The notes beneath the pieces were generated by a model. That model made no database searches. It was not told the DNA's origin and saw only the letters and a list, made by a program, of their open reading frames with translations. Of a stretch of DNA of 64,000 bases, positions 1-8,180 are shown one piece after another; the first letter of the stretch is position 1, and each line of letters starts with the position of its first letter. The position numbers and the translations under genes are program-made. Origin of the DNA: Coprothermobacter sp. GTDB taxonomy: Bacteria > Caldisericota > Caldisericia > Cryosericales > Cryosericaceae. The DNA is taken from positions 62,001 to 126,000 of the forward strand of contig PNOG01000020.1 in NCBI GenBank assembly GCA_013824685.1, read 5' to 3'.

Positions 1-2
1 AG

Positions 3-437
3 ATCTATCGGCAACAACATCCTGGTAGTGAGCCGACAGGCAAGATCCTGTGGCCCATACCCGGCACCATTCGTATCACCGAGCTTTTTGGGATGCGCCA
101 CGACCCGATCAACGGTGTGTGGGAGATGCACAACGGCATCGACCTGGGTTGTCCGACGGGGACGACGCTTCTGGCTCCAGCTGACGGGGTCGTCGAGTAC
201 GTAGGGAGGTTCTCGGGGTATGGCAACATGTTGATGCTCCAGTGCGGCCAGCATATGACGCTGGTTTTTGCGCATCTCAAGTCGTTCATTGCCAAGAAGG
301 GGCAGTCTGTGAAACGGGGTCAGGTGATAGCGCTGACAGACAACACTGGCTGGAGCACGGGTCCTCATCTGCACTTTGAGGTCCGGATCGACGGCACTCC
401 GAAGAACCCGATGCTCTATCTTGGGCCAAAACCGTAG
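3..437 (+). CDS. M23 family metallopeptidase, C-terminal part (cut by window edge)
   Basis: Peptidoglycan endopeptidase of the LytM/M23 family, acting in the envelope. The frame is open from base 3 with no stop, so the true start lies before the window; an internal ATG at 93 would cut off the domain's first strand (WPIPG...FGMRHDP). The zinc-site motifs are all present: HNGID, an FAHL segment and GPHLHFEVR near the C-terminus. The domain is complete at its C-terminal end. An S41 protease follows 24 bases downstream, so the two may form an envelope-processing pair. Confidence 0.93.
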   Translation: MYRQQHPGSEPTGKILWPIPGTIRITELFGMRHDPINGVWEMHNGIDLGCPTGTTLLAPADGVVEYVGRFSGYGNMLMLQCGQHMTLVFAHLKSFIAKKGQSVKRGQVIALTDNTGWSTGPHLHFEVRIDGTPKNPMLYLGPKP

Positions 438-461
438 CGCTTACCGCGAAAGGAGATTCTC

Positions 462-1661
462 ATGCCATCCAGAAAATCCTCACTTGTCATCCTAGTAGCC
501 GCATTGCTCGTCGTCGTGATCGCATTCTGGGCAGGCTTCGTCGCTTATCCGTTTCTTGCACCACGCCTGACAGGCTCTTCGCGGCCATCGTCTGTCCAGA
601 CGACCCTTGACCGCGACACCTACCTCAAGCTTTCGGGCGAGGTGTATGACACCCTGAGTCTCCAGTACTACCAGAAGGTCGACGCGGGCAAGCTCCTCAA
701 GGGACAGGTTGCCGGGCTCGGCGACCCGTACACAGAACTGTTTACGCCTGCCGAGGCGGCGGACTTTCGCGAACAGCTGTCCGGTGAATACGTAGGCATT
801 GGTGTCGTTATCACGCCGAGCAAGAAAACTGAAGCCATCGAGATCGTGAGGGTGTTTGCTGGTACGCCCGCAGAAGAGGCTGGGCTGAAACCTGGAGACC
901 TTATCGACAGCATAGACGGCACGACAGCTCGCGGACTCGAGCTCGACGCCGTCTCTGCTCGTGTCAAGGGCAAGGCAGGTACCTCCGTCCGATTGAAGAT
1001 CGAACGGGCCGGAATACTTGTGGACTACACTGTTGTGCGGCGTCACGTCGAACTCCCGGTTATCGAGAGTCGCATCATCGGGAACAAGGTTGGGTACATC
1101 TCCGTCTCCTCGTTCAGCTCCGGTGTGGCCGTGAAGTTCGCCCGCGCTCTTCACGCACTCGAGGACCAGAAGATCACAGGACTGGTCATTGACATACGGG
1201 ACAACGGCGGCGGCTATCTGAATGAGTGCCTCGACATGCTGTCGAACTTCATTTCCCAAGGGACAGCCTTGTGGACGAAGGAGGCCGGAGGCGAAGTGAA
1301 CCCCGTGACTGTCAATGGCGGCAGTGTCTCATTTCCGATCGTCGTCCTTGTCAATGGAAGCTCTGCGAGCGCTTCCGAGATCTTCTCGGCGGCAATGCAG
1401 GAGAACAAAGCTGCTCTCGTCGTGGGAACCACAACATTCGGGAAAGGAGTCATCCAGCGAAGCTGGGACCTCTCAGAGGGATACGAGCTCAAAGTGACGG
1501 TCGAGGAGTACTACACGCCAAACAAGAACACGATCCAGAAAAAGGGACTGACTCCCAACATCGTGGTGGCAGATCCAGCCCCCGCACTTTTTGGAACACT
1601 TCCGGGCGATGGTCAGCTCGCACGTGCCGTCCAGATAGTGGAGGAGGGAGAGCGCCCATGA
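462..1661 (+). CDS. S41 family C-terminal processing protease (CtpA-like)
   Basis: Membrane-anchored serine protease of 399 residues. An uncleaved-looking hydrophobic segment lies at about residues 7-31, a PDZ domain at about 105-195 (GEYVGIGVV, then GLKPGDLIDSIDG), and the S41 catalytic core after that. The catalytic serine lies in the SSASASEIF stretch (about 301-305) and the lysine is in TFGKGVIQ (about 328). Start: ATG preceded by AAAGGAGATT. It follows the M23 peptidase and overlaps gmk by 4 bases (ATGA). Substrates cannot be read from the sequence. Confidence 0.94.
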   Translation: MPSRKSSLVILVAALLVVVIAFWAGFVAYPFLAPRLTGSSRPSSVQTTLDRDTYLKLSGEVYDTLSLQYYQKVDAGKLLKGQVAGLGDPYTELFTPAEAADFREQLSGEYVGIGVVITPSKKTEAIEIVRVFAGTPAEEAGLKPGDLIDSIDGTTARGLELDAVSARVKGKAGTSVRLKIERAGILVDYTVVRRHVELPVIESRIIGNKVGYISVSSFSSGVAVKFARALHALEDQKITGLVIDIRDNGGGYLNECLDMLSNFISQGTALWTKEAGGEVNPVTVNGGSVSFPIVVLVNGSSASASEIFSAAMQENKAALVVGTTTFGKGVIQRSWDLSEGYELKVTVEEYYTPNKNTIQKKGLTPNIVVADPAPALFGTLPGDGQLARAVQIVEEGERP

Positions 1662-2206
1662 TTGTCGTGGTATCTGGTCCTGGAGGCGTCGGCAAGAGCA
1701 CTGTCGTTGCGGAACTCCTGCGACGCCACACCGACATGCACCGCTCGATCTCCGTGACGACGAGGGCCCCCCGACCGGGGGAAGTGGACGGCGTCGACTA
1801 TCACTTTGTGACCGAGGAACAGTTCACAGATTGGATTGACAAAGGGCTGTTCGCAGAGTATGCTGATGTACGTGGTCATCACTATGGGACGCTGATGTCC
1901 TCGCTTGAGGCTGTCAGACCGCAGGAGATTCTCATCCTGACCATTGATATTCATGGTGGTCCCTGCATTAAGCGCCTGTTTCCGGAAGCCCTGATGATCT
2001 TCCTCAAGCCCCCGGATGCGATGGAGCTTGAACGCCGTCTGGAGTGCAGAGGCTCGGAAACGCCCGACGAGATAGCGGGACGCATCGAGCTTGGCCAATA
2101 TGAGATGACGTTTGCCAAGGACTACGACTACATGGTCACGAATTGCGACCTTGAGACCACGGTCGACATTGTCGACAGCATCGTCCGCAGTGTACTGCGG
2201 AGATAG
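1658..2206 (+). CDS. gmk: guanylate kinase
   Basis: Phosphorylates GMP to GDP with ATP in the cytoplasm. It has 182 residues, slightly short of the usual ~200. The P-loop is GPGGVGKST at the N-terminus, and the GMP-binding SVTTRAPRPGE and YHFV motifs are present. The ATG at 1658 overlaps the S41 stop. An in-frame extension to 1226 exists but only shadows the protease gene. It precedes an omega-like gene, as in many bacteria (gmk-rpoZ). Confidence 0.95.
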   Translation: MIVVVSGPGGVGKSTVVAELLRRHTDMHRSISVTTRAPRPGEVDGVDYHFVTEEQFTDWIDKGLFAEYADVRGHHYGTLMSSLEAVRPQEILILTIDIHGGPCIKRLFPEALMIFLKPPDAMELERRLECRGSETPDEIAGRIELGQYEMTFAKDYDYMVTNCDLETTVDIVDSIVRSVLRR

Positions 2207-2215
2207 GAGTTGTGC

Positions 2216-2479
2216 ATGGACGAGCAGAAAGAACAGCCTACCCTACAGCCAGAACTGGCAAATCTCTATCTGGAGACATTGATTGCGAAAGTTGACACGA
2301 ACAAGTATCGGCTCATTCGTCAGCTTCTCGATACATCGCATCAGTTGCTCGAAGAGAAGACCGACCCACTCCGCGAGCCTGTTGACGACATCCTTCGGAA
2401 GTCCGCCGGTCGCATGGTGGCTGGTGCAGCACGCGATGCTGCGAACCCCGTCATCGAGGACGCCGACACCAAGCGCTAA
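2216..2479 (+). CDS. rpoZ: putative RNA polymerase omega subunit (divergent)
   Basis: Small acidic protein of 87 residues. I assign it mainly by position straight after gmk, the canonical gmk-rpoZ pair. The AKVDTNKYRLIRQLLDTSHQL stretch also resembles the omega signature 'K-x-x-x-x-K-Y-x-L-...-A-x-x-x-R-x-x-x-L', but the usual arginine and alanines are replaced. A later segment (PVDDILRKSAGRM) could match the conserved IA..EI..GK region. ATG at 2216 was chosen because AGGAG sits 6 bases upstream; an in-frame TTG at 2210 is too close. Otherwise it would be a hypothetical protein. Confidence 0.55.
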   Translation: MDEQKEQPTLQPELANLYLETLIAKVDTNKYRLIRQLLDTSHQLLEEKTDPLREPVDDILRKSAGRMVAGAARDAANPVIEDADTKR

Positions 2480-2518
2480 CGTATTCTGAAGTTCGATCAC
2501 TTGCGAAGAAGGGTCAAC

Positions 2519-2542
2519 CACCCCGTACGAGCGTGCGGGGTG
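2519..2542 (+). other. 7-bp hairpin in the leader of metK
   Basis: CACCCCG and CGGGGTG pair around a 10-base loop, with a further short ACG/CGT inside. It lies between the omega-like gene and metK, 26 bases before the metK ATG. No U-tract follows, so a classic terminator is unlikely. It could be a leader structure or an mRNA-processing site. I did not recognise a known SAM riboswitch here. Confidence 0.5.
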
Positions 2543-2568
2543 TCGACAACCTGCGAAAGGAGAGACCT

Positions 2569-3738
2569 ATGGACAAAAGTTCACGCATCAGCCAGACCGT
2601 AGAGTTTGTAACGATCGGGCATCCCGACAAGGTCGCCGATCAGATATCGGACGCCATTCTCGACGAACTGCTTACGCAGGATCGATACAGCCGCGTTGCC
2701 TGTGAGACATTTGTCACACACGGCCTGGTCATCGTCGGGGGAGAGATAACCACCAACGCATTCGTCGACGTCGACGGCGTCGTCCGGTCGACCATCGACA
2801 GCATTGGCTACAATCACCCGAAATATGGGTTTGACGCCAAGACCTGTGCGGTTGTCAGCGCAATTGGCCGCCAGTCTCCAGACATTGCCCAGGGTGTCGA
2901 CGCAGGTGGCGCCGGGGATCAGGGTATCATGTATGGCTACGCCACGGACGAGACGCCGGAGTATATGCCACTGCCGTATGAACTGGCGCGCAGGCTCACG
3001 ATGCGGCAGGAGGAAGTCCGGCAGCAGAATATCCTTGACTATCTGGGCCCGGATGGCAAGAGCCAGGTCACGCTGGAATACGATGGCGACAAACCCGTCT
3101 ACCTGCGTTCTGTCGTTCTTTCGTCTCAGCACCTCGATACCGTTCTTGATCCCGATAATCCCTCACGAATGTCGAATGATGCGCGTGAGGAGATCATCGA
3201 GAAGATTGTACGGCCATCGTTGCCGTCTGACCTTCTCGACAGCAAGACCATGATCTTTGTGAACCCGACCGGCAAGTTTGTTGTAGGCGGCCCGCAGTCC
3301 GACACGGGCATGACTGGCCGCAAGCTAGGCATCGACACCTACGGAGGACGTATCCCCCATGGCGGAGGAGCCTTCTCAGGTAAGGACCCCACAAAAGTCG
3401 ACCGATCGGCCACCTATCTTATGCGGTATCTCGCGAAGAACATCGTAGCTGCCGGTATTGCCCACCAATGCCTCACGCAGGTAGCGTACGTCATCGGCCA
3501 GAAGGACCCCGCTTCATTCGAGCTTTCCTTTGAAGGCACCGGCGCGGTTCCCGAGTCGATCGTACGAGACGTCATAGCCAAGAATGTCGACATGACTCCT
3601 ACTGCCATCATCGACTATCTCGGCCTTCGAAAGCCTATCTACCGCCAGACGTCCATGCACGGTCACTTCGGACGTCCGGGATTCAGCTGGGAAGAACTTG
3701 ACCTGGTTCGAGAACTGAAGAACTGGCTGAAGATCTAA
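2569..3738 (+). CDS. metK: S-adenosylmethionine synthetase
   Basis: Makes SAM from methionine and ATP in the cytoplasm. It has 389 residues, the usual length. Signatures include GHPDKVADQISDAILD at the N-terminus, GAGDQGIMYGYA, and the P-loop-like GGGAFSGKDPTKVDRS. ATG 2569 has the Shine-Dalgarno GAAAGGAG; a GTG at 2533 would add 12 unconserved residues. It lies in the gmk...def-fmt group, where SAM and formyl-methionine genes sit together. Confidence 0.98.
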   Translation: MDKSSRISQTVEFVTIGHPDKVADQISDAILDELLTQDRYSRVACETFVTHGLVIVGGEITTNAFVDVDGVVRSTIDSIGYNHPKYGFDAKTCAVVSAIGRQSPDIAQGVDAGGAGDQGIMYGYATDETPEYMPLPYELARRLTMRQEEVRQQNILDYLGPDGKSQVTLEYDGDKPVYLRSVVLSSQHLDTVLDPDNPSRMSNDAREEIIEKIVRPSLPSDLLDSKTMIFVNPTGKFVVGGPQSDTGMTGRKLGIDTYGGRIPHGGGAFSGKDPTKVDRSATYLMRYLAKNIVAAGIAHQCLTQVAYVIGQKDPASFELSFEGTGAVPESIVRDVIAKNVDMTPTAIIDYLGLRKPIYRQTSMHGHFGRPGFSWEELDLVRELKNWLKI

Positions 3739-3741
3739 CCC

Positions 3742-5832
3742 GTGCTCGGCAGTTTCGCCGTTCTGACGCAGAGAGGTCCGTTTTCGCGGAACCTTCTGTC
3801 GTATGATCTCAGCTCGGCTGGGGATCATCCGGAACCAGGAACGTGGTTTCTGGTTCCGTTCATGCATGATGTGGCGCCCGCTCTGCTCGTCTCCACCTCT
3901 GGTCCCGAGAGCCCCTGGTCCGAGACGGGAGGCCTTCCTCTCTCCGTTCTGAGTGTGTGCTCAGCTCCTGGCGTGTATCCGGAGCTGGGGCCTGATGTGG
4001 CGGCACTTCAGCGTTCTCTCGACAGACAAGTCCTCGGGTGGGAAGATGCCCTCGCGATTGTCCGTTTCCTCCAGGCATCTCAGCCGCACGACCGCAGCAA
4101 GGCTCGCCTCACGGCACCCGAACCGGCACTACTCCTGCACAATTTGCAGGTCATGGCCGCGCGGGACCCCTCCTTTTCCGCAACAACCACTCCGATGCGC
4201 CAGCTGCTTTCAGATACTGAAGCCACTGCTCATCTACCCGGCGCGCTCTGGAGACTCTCCACTTCCGCACGGCGTCAGCTTTATGAACAGGGTTTCATTG
4301 TCGACCGCGGACTAGCCGACGCGGAGCAACGAGTGGCCCACACGCCGGGCGGCCCTCCTGACCCACAGCTCCTTATCGGATCGTTTGTGGACAGGGCGAA
4401 TCGCTTTCGTCCGGCAGTAGAAGCGGCGATTGCCAGTGGGAGCAGCGTTGCCCTCATCGTCAGCTCAGAGGTCCTCGCGAGTCTCTACGAAGGCCTCCTG
4501 TCCCACGACTGGGGCATGCCAGTCGTTCGTTGGCCTTCAGCCGGCACTCGACGCTTTCGCGGTGACCGCTACTCGACCGTCTGGCTCAGTACCCGTCAGT
4601 TCTCGTCGTTGATCCTTCCCGAAATCGCACTCATTGGCGTGGATCTGGGAATCCCCGGGGAATGGCCCTTCTTCTGGCAACGCTTCTCGCTCAGAAGTCT
4701 TCTCAGCGTTGCGGCTGACATGAGCCACGCACGCGGCATCCCCTGTCTGGCTGGCGTCAGTGCGCCGACCCTCTCAGTACTGGACGCGTGTGGCGTCCCG
4801 ACAGATGTTGCGCTGGGGTCAGTGGTTGAGAGTATTGCTACCAAGTCTGCGACCTTCGTTGTTCGGAGCCAGAACGCTGCCCTCGAGAAGCAGTCTGGTC
4901 CTACCGGAGTTCTCCTCGCACCCACGATGCGACTTCTCCGGCAACACTACGATCAGGGCAAGGACTCTATGCTCCTCCTCAACATCCGTGGTTTCGCGAC
5001 GCTGATCGAGTGCGCGGAATGTGGGTATACGGCAACATGCCCTCACTGTGGTGCGACGCTGACCCTGGGAGGTGACAGGAAGAGGCTCTTCTGTAAGCAG
5101 TGTGGTCATTCGGAGGCGCCGCCCGATCTCTGTCCCAACTGCCATGGGACGCAACTCCGGTCACGGGGGTATGGCTTGGACCGCCTGGCCCATGAGCTCG
5201 AGCGTACGTTTCCGGTCTCAGCCGTCCAGCTGATGACGCCCAGCGACGAGACCGTGATTGTGCAAAACACTGGTCCATCACTGTTTCTCGGCACGTATGC
5301 CGACGTCCAGCGCATCGCCGTCCTGAAGCCTGAACTCGTCGTGTTTCCCGACGTGAGCGTCGGGCTGCGGCACCCCGTATTCGACAACATCGAGCAGCTG
5401 GCCGTCGTCGTCCGTGGTGCCGTTGCAGAGACTGCACCGGGTACCGTGCTGATCCAGCTGGACCGCCGTTCCACAGGCCTGCGAGCTGTTCTCGATGGTA
5501 GTGAGACTATGGCAGCCTTCCTTGAGAGTGAGAGGGAACAGCGCCGCGAGCTGTTGATGCCTCCTTTCGCACGTCAGTTCGTCGTACGTGTCTCGTCTCG
5601 TGGCGCGAGCCCCGACGTAGACGCTTTGACCAAATCGCTGGAAAGCGCCCTTGCTGCGGAAGGAGTGGATTTCCGCGGCCTGCACGCGGACCTGCTGACA
5701 GTCTCAACTCGGGCAAGGGTCATATCTCTCGAGTTTCGTGCCGACTCCCTGCAGGCGGCCCTTGGACTGCGTGTTGGCACAGCACTCGCTCACAATAAAC
5801 ACTTCCAGAATGCCGCTATCCGGGTATACTAG
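3742..5832 (+). CDS. priA: PriA-like primosomal protein without recognisable ATPase motifs
   Basis: PriA normally reloads the replicative helicase at stalled forks. This protein of 696 residues keeps the PriA zinc domain, with eight cysteines in CxxC pairs at about residues 425-475. It also keeps the C-terminal end of the fold (EREQRRELLMPPFARQFVVRV). The helicase core is degenerate. I see no GxTGSGKT Walker A. Where a DEEH box is expected the sequence reads IGVDLG, and the motif VI region QVAGRAGR is replaced by VVVRGAVAE. Actinobacterial PriA proteins are known to lack these motifs too. Start is GTG at 3742, 3 bases after metK. It is followed closely by def and fmt, the common priA-def-fmt order. 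Confidence 0.85.
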   Translation: MLGSFAVLTQRGPFSRNLLSYDLSSAGDHPEPGTWFLVPFMHDVAPALLVSTSGPESPWSETGGLPLSVLSVCSAPGVYPELGPDVAALQRSLDRQVLGWEDALAIVRFLQASQPHDRSKARLTAPEPALLLHNLQVMAARDPSFSATTTPMRQLLSDTEATAHLPGALWRLSTSARRQLYEQGFIVDRGLADAEQRVAHTPGGPPDPQLLIGSFVDRANRFRPAVEAAIASGSSVALIVSSEVLASLYEGLLSHDWGMPVVRWPSAGTRRFRGDRYSTVWLSTRQFSSLILPEIALIGVDLGIPGEWPFFWQRFSLRSLLSVAADMSHARGIPCLAGVSAPTLSVLDACGVPTDVALGSVVESIATKSATFVVRSQNAALEKQSGPTGVLLAPTMRLLRQHYDQGKDSMLLLNIRGFATLIECAECGYTATCPHCGATLTLGGDRKRLFCKQCGHSEAPPDLCPNCHGTQLRSRGYGLDRLAHELERTFPVSAVQLMTPSDETVIVQNTGPSLFLGTYADVQRIAVLKPELVVFPDVSVGLRHPVFDNIEQLAVVVRGAVAETAPGTVLIQLDRRSTGLRAVLDGSETMAAFLESEREQRRELLMPPFARQFVVRVSSRGASPDVDALTKSLESALAAEGVDFRGLHADLLTVSTRARVISLEFRADSLQAALGLRVGTALAHNKHFQNAAIRVY

Positions 5833-5836
5833 TCAC

Positions 5837-6346
5837 ATGAAGATCGTACTGATTGGCAGTCCCGTCCTTCGCAAGAAGGCAAAACCCATACGGAAGATGA
5901 CGAGCGAGCTTGTTCATCTGGCCGAATCGATGGAAGATCTCATGAAACCCCTGGGAGTCGGCCTGGCTGCCCCTCAGGTCGGCCTTAGTCAAGCGTTCTT
6001 CATCTACGATATCGGCGAAGGACTCCATCTCGTGGCGAACCCTCAGATCCTCGAGCGCAAGGGATCAGAAAGCGCTGAGGAAGGGTGTCTCAGTGTTCCG
6101 GGTGTGTATGCTCCAATCGACCGTGCTACTGAGATCACGCTGTCGTATCTGGATCATACCGGAAAGAGACGCATCCACAAGTTCGTCGATTTTGAGGCTC
6201 GCGTGATTCAGCACGAGTTCGATCATCTCCAGGGCACGCTGTTCGTCGATCGGATCACTGACCCGTCCACGATTTCCGTGCAGGAAGGAAGCCCTGTCGC
6301 TGCCGCACTGACTCAGACAATCGAGGGACAGGGACCGCAGCTCTGA
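5837..6346 (+). CDS. def: peptide deformylase
   Basis: Removes the N-formyl group from nascent proteins, using a bound metal. It has 169 residues. All three family motifs are visible: GVGLAAPQVG, EGCLSVPG (metal cysteine) and QHEFDHLQG (two metal histidines and the catalytic glutamate). The ATG at 5837 comes directly after the priA-like stop; an upstream start at 5738 would only overlap that gene. Pairs functionally with fmt, which begins 3 bases after it. Confidence 0.97.
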   Translation: MKIVLIGSPVLRKKAKPIRKMTSELVHLAESMEDLMKPLGVGLAAPQVGLSQAFFIYDIGEGLHLVANPQILERKGSESAEEGCLSVPGVYAPIDRATEITLSYLDHTGKRRIHKFVDFEARVIQHEFDHLQGTLFVDRITDPSTISVQEGSPVAAALTQTIEGQGPQL

Positions 6347-6348
6347 CG

Positions 6349-7314
6349 ATGGCCTCAGACGCCCCCCGCATCGCTGTCTTTGGTTCGTCATCAATTTCAG
6401 TACCGGTCTTTGATACCATCGGACGCCGGTTTCACGTCGTCCTTGCGGTTGTGTCAGAGGAGCCTCGCGTCCGCCGAGGCAAGCTCCTGGCGAATCCCGT
6501 ACAAGAGTGGGCGCAGTCACATTCGATCCCAGTGCTCAACGGCGCAGACACCCCTGGAGCGGTTCTGACACAGAGACTGGTCGACGACGCCATCGACATC
6601 CTCTTCCTCCTTTCCTACGGAAGACTCCTTCCACAGGTTCTCCTCGATGCACCGCGCATCGCTTCCATCAACCTGCACCCGTCTCCGTTGCCCTGGTATC
6701 GGGGGGCGGCTCCCATTGAACGCCAGATCATGGATGGTTGCACCCAGTCAGCGGTAAGTATCATTCGCATGAACGGCCTGCTGGACAGAGGTGAGCTCCT
6801 GGCTCAGGAACCGTTCACAATTGCTGACTCGGATTACCGCGCCGATGTCGAGGCGTCTATCATCCGAGTAGGCGCGCTACTTGCTCTGCACGTCCTCGAC
6901 CAACTGTTGCACAGGTCAACCACGCCGCTGCAACAAACCGGCGCGGGCTCCTATGCACGCAAGCTCAAGCGCGACGACGACCTCATCGACTGGTCGCACT
7001 CTGTTGCACAGGTATACAACCTTATACGGGCTCTTTCCCCCGAGCCAGGTGCATGCACATATCAGGAAAGGGATCGACTCAAGATCCTCCGGGCCAAACC
7101 TCTGCCTGACGATCTGGGCCTCCCCACGGGGGGTGTACCTTGTGGCACGGTCGAGACGTTTCTACGCAAACGAGCTGTCGTACGGTGCGGTGACGGATGG
7201 CTTGAACTTCTGGAAATCCAGTTTCCCGGGAAGACTCCCGTGTCGGCAGCCGACCTCCTCAATGGCCGGCGTCTTGTCGCCGGAACCATCCTCCGCCGAG
7301 TTCCCTCTCCATAG
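6349..7314 (+). CDS. fmt: methionyl-tRNA formyltransferase
   Basis: Transfers a formyl group from 10-formyltetrahydrofolate to initiator Met-tRNA. It has 321 residues. The folate-site signature is present as LHPSPLPWYRGAAP, followed by the catalytic aspartate context MNGLLDRGELLAQ. The C-terminal OB-like domain includes LKRDDDLIDWS. ATG 6349 is 2 bases past the def stop. It closes the plus-strand operon. Confidence 0.96.
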   Translation: MASDAPRIAVFGSSSISVPVFDTIGRRFHVVLAVVSEEPRVRRGKLLANPVQEWAQSHSIPVLNGADTPGAVLTQRLVDDAIDILFLLSYGRLLPQVLLDAPRIASINLHPSPLPWYRGAAPIERQIMDGCTQSAVSIIRMNGLLDRGELLAQEPFTIADSDYRADVEASIIRVGALLALHVLDQLLHRSTTPLQQTGAGSYARKLKRDDDLIDWSHSVAQVYNLIRALSPEPGACTYQERDRLKILRAKPLPDDLGLPTGGVPCGTVETFLRKRAVVRCGDGWLELLEIQFPGKTPVSAADLLNGRRLVAGTILRRVPSP

Positions 7315-7344
7315 ACTGTACTCACCCCGAAGGGTGGACCAAAG

Positions 7345-7353
7345 TTATCCACA
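7345..7353 (+). promoter_or_regulatory. isolated DnaA-box match
   Basis: TTATCCACA matches the TTATNCACA DnaA box exactly. It is the only copy I saw in this 129-base intergenic region, and a 9-mer of this degeneracy is expected about twice by chance in 64 kb. It may titrate DnaA or be coincidental. Confidence 0.3.
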
Positions 7354-7361
7354 GATGCATT

Positions 7362-7393
7362 ACACCATCATAAATAATGATTTCTGATGGTGT
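7362..7393. repeat. 9-bp inverted repeat between fmt and the HNH gene
   Basis: ACACCATCA and TGATGGTGT are exact reverse complements separated by 14 AT-rich bases. No run of T follows on the plus strand, so it is a weak terminator candidate for fmt. It could also be an operator or an insertion-site feature ahead of the HNH gene. Confidence 0.55.
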
Positions 7394-7443
7394 TATCCCG
7401 TCACTCATCCTCGCTCTGATCTTGGCCAAAGTAGGGGGATAGA

Positions 7444-8019
7444 ATGGGCCATCGTTTTTTTGACTACCACGTTCAAGTTGAAGGCGATACTGTAAAGATT
7501 ACTGTGCCACACCACGCCTGTAGCGGTAGTAGCTTGCGAGCTCCGGTTTCCTATACGCTCGATGTACTCGTAGACATGGATATCTGCCAGAAGCTGAGAG
7601 CCGGAAATGCTCGTCTCGGGGTTAGCTATGCCGGGGGAAGGACTCCGCAACAGAGGTTGATCGCTCGGGCAAGGCTATTCCGCATGGATGAAGTTACTGA
7701 TGGCCACGAGACGTACCCGCTCCCTTGGCTTGTTCTAGGCAGGCGGCCCGAACCAGGGATGATGGCGGACCACATCAACGGCGATGGGCTCGACAACCGC
7801 AGAGTGAACCTTCGTTGGGTCAACCATACACAGAACATGCAGAACCGACGCGGGTGGGGCAAGGTGAGCCAGACGATGGGGGTAACGTTTAACAGGAGCA
7901 CCAGGAAATGGATTGCCAGCGTTGTCAGGGTCTGTGACACGAGAGAAGAAGCGGAACAGGAGGCACAACGCATGCATGCCATGATGTACGGACCGCATGC
8001 GCGAAAGCCAGATTGCTAG
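7444..8019 (+). CDS. free-standing HNH endonuclease, homing type with AP2-like tail
   Basis: Protein of 191 residues with an HNH_3-type core at about 104-128: D109-H110-x-N112-G, then LDNRRxNLR, the metal and nicking site of phage and intron HNH enzymes. A downstream TMGVTFNRSTRKWIAS stretch (about 144-159) resembles the small AP2-like DNA-binding unit often attached to such enzymes. The first 90 residues are unfamiliar. AGGGGGATAG precedes the ATG. It sits alone between fmt and the convergent recombinase gene, and is probably a selfish or phage-derived gene. Confidence 0.85.
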   Translation: MGHRFFDYHVQVEGDTVKITVPHHACSGSSLRAPVSYTLDVLVDMDICQKLRAGNARLGVSYAGGRTPQQRLIARARLFRMDEVTDGHETYPLPWLVLGRRPEPGMMADHINGDGLDNRRVNLRWVNHTQNMQNRRGWGKVSQTMGVTFNRSTRKWIASVVRVCDTREEAEQEAQRMHAMMYGPHARKPDC

Positions 8020-8180
8020 CGAGTCTCCACCTGCAATGTGGCATTTGGCGTGCATTTGGCCAACGCCTTGGTTTTTCCGGGCATTTGCGGAGATCTGCGT
8101 CCAGTCATACCGCAATGAACAATGAGATCTTCTCACAGGGACCGAATTCGGCGCCGTCGTGCGAGGAGTTGTTCGCCCAC

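Noticed and set aside
2480-2568. SAM riboswitch before metK
   Set aside because: Leader too short for SAM-I and no recognisable pattern; kept only as an unexplained hairpin.
7345-7353. Origin of replication at the DnaA box
   Set aside because: Only one box, no AT-rich unwinding region, no dnaA or dnaN nearby.
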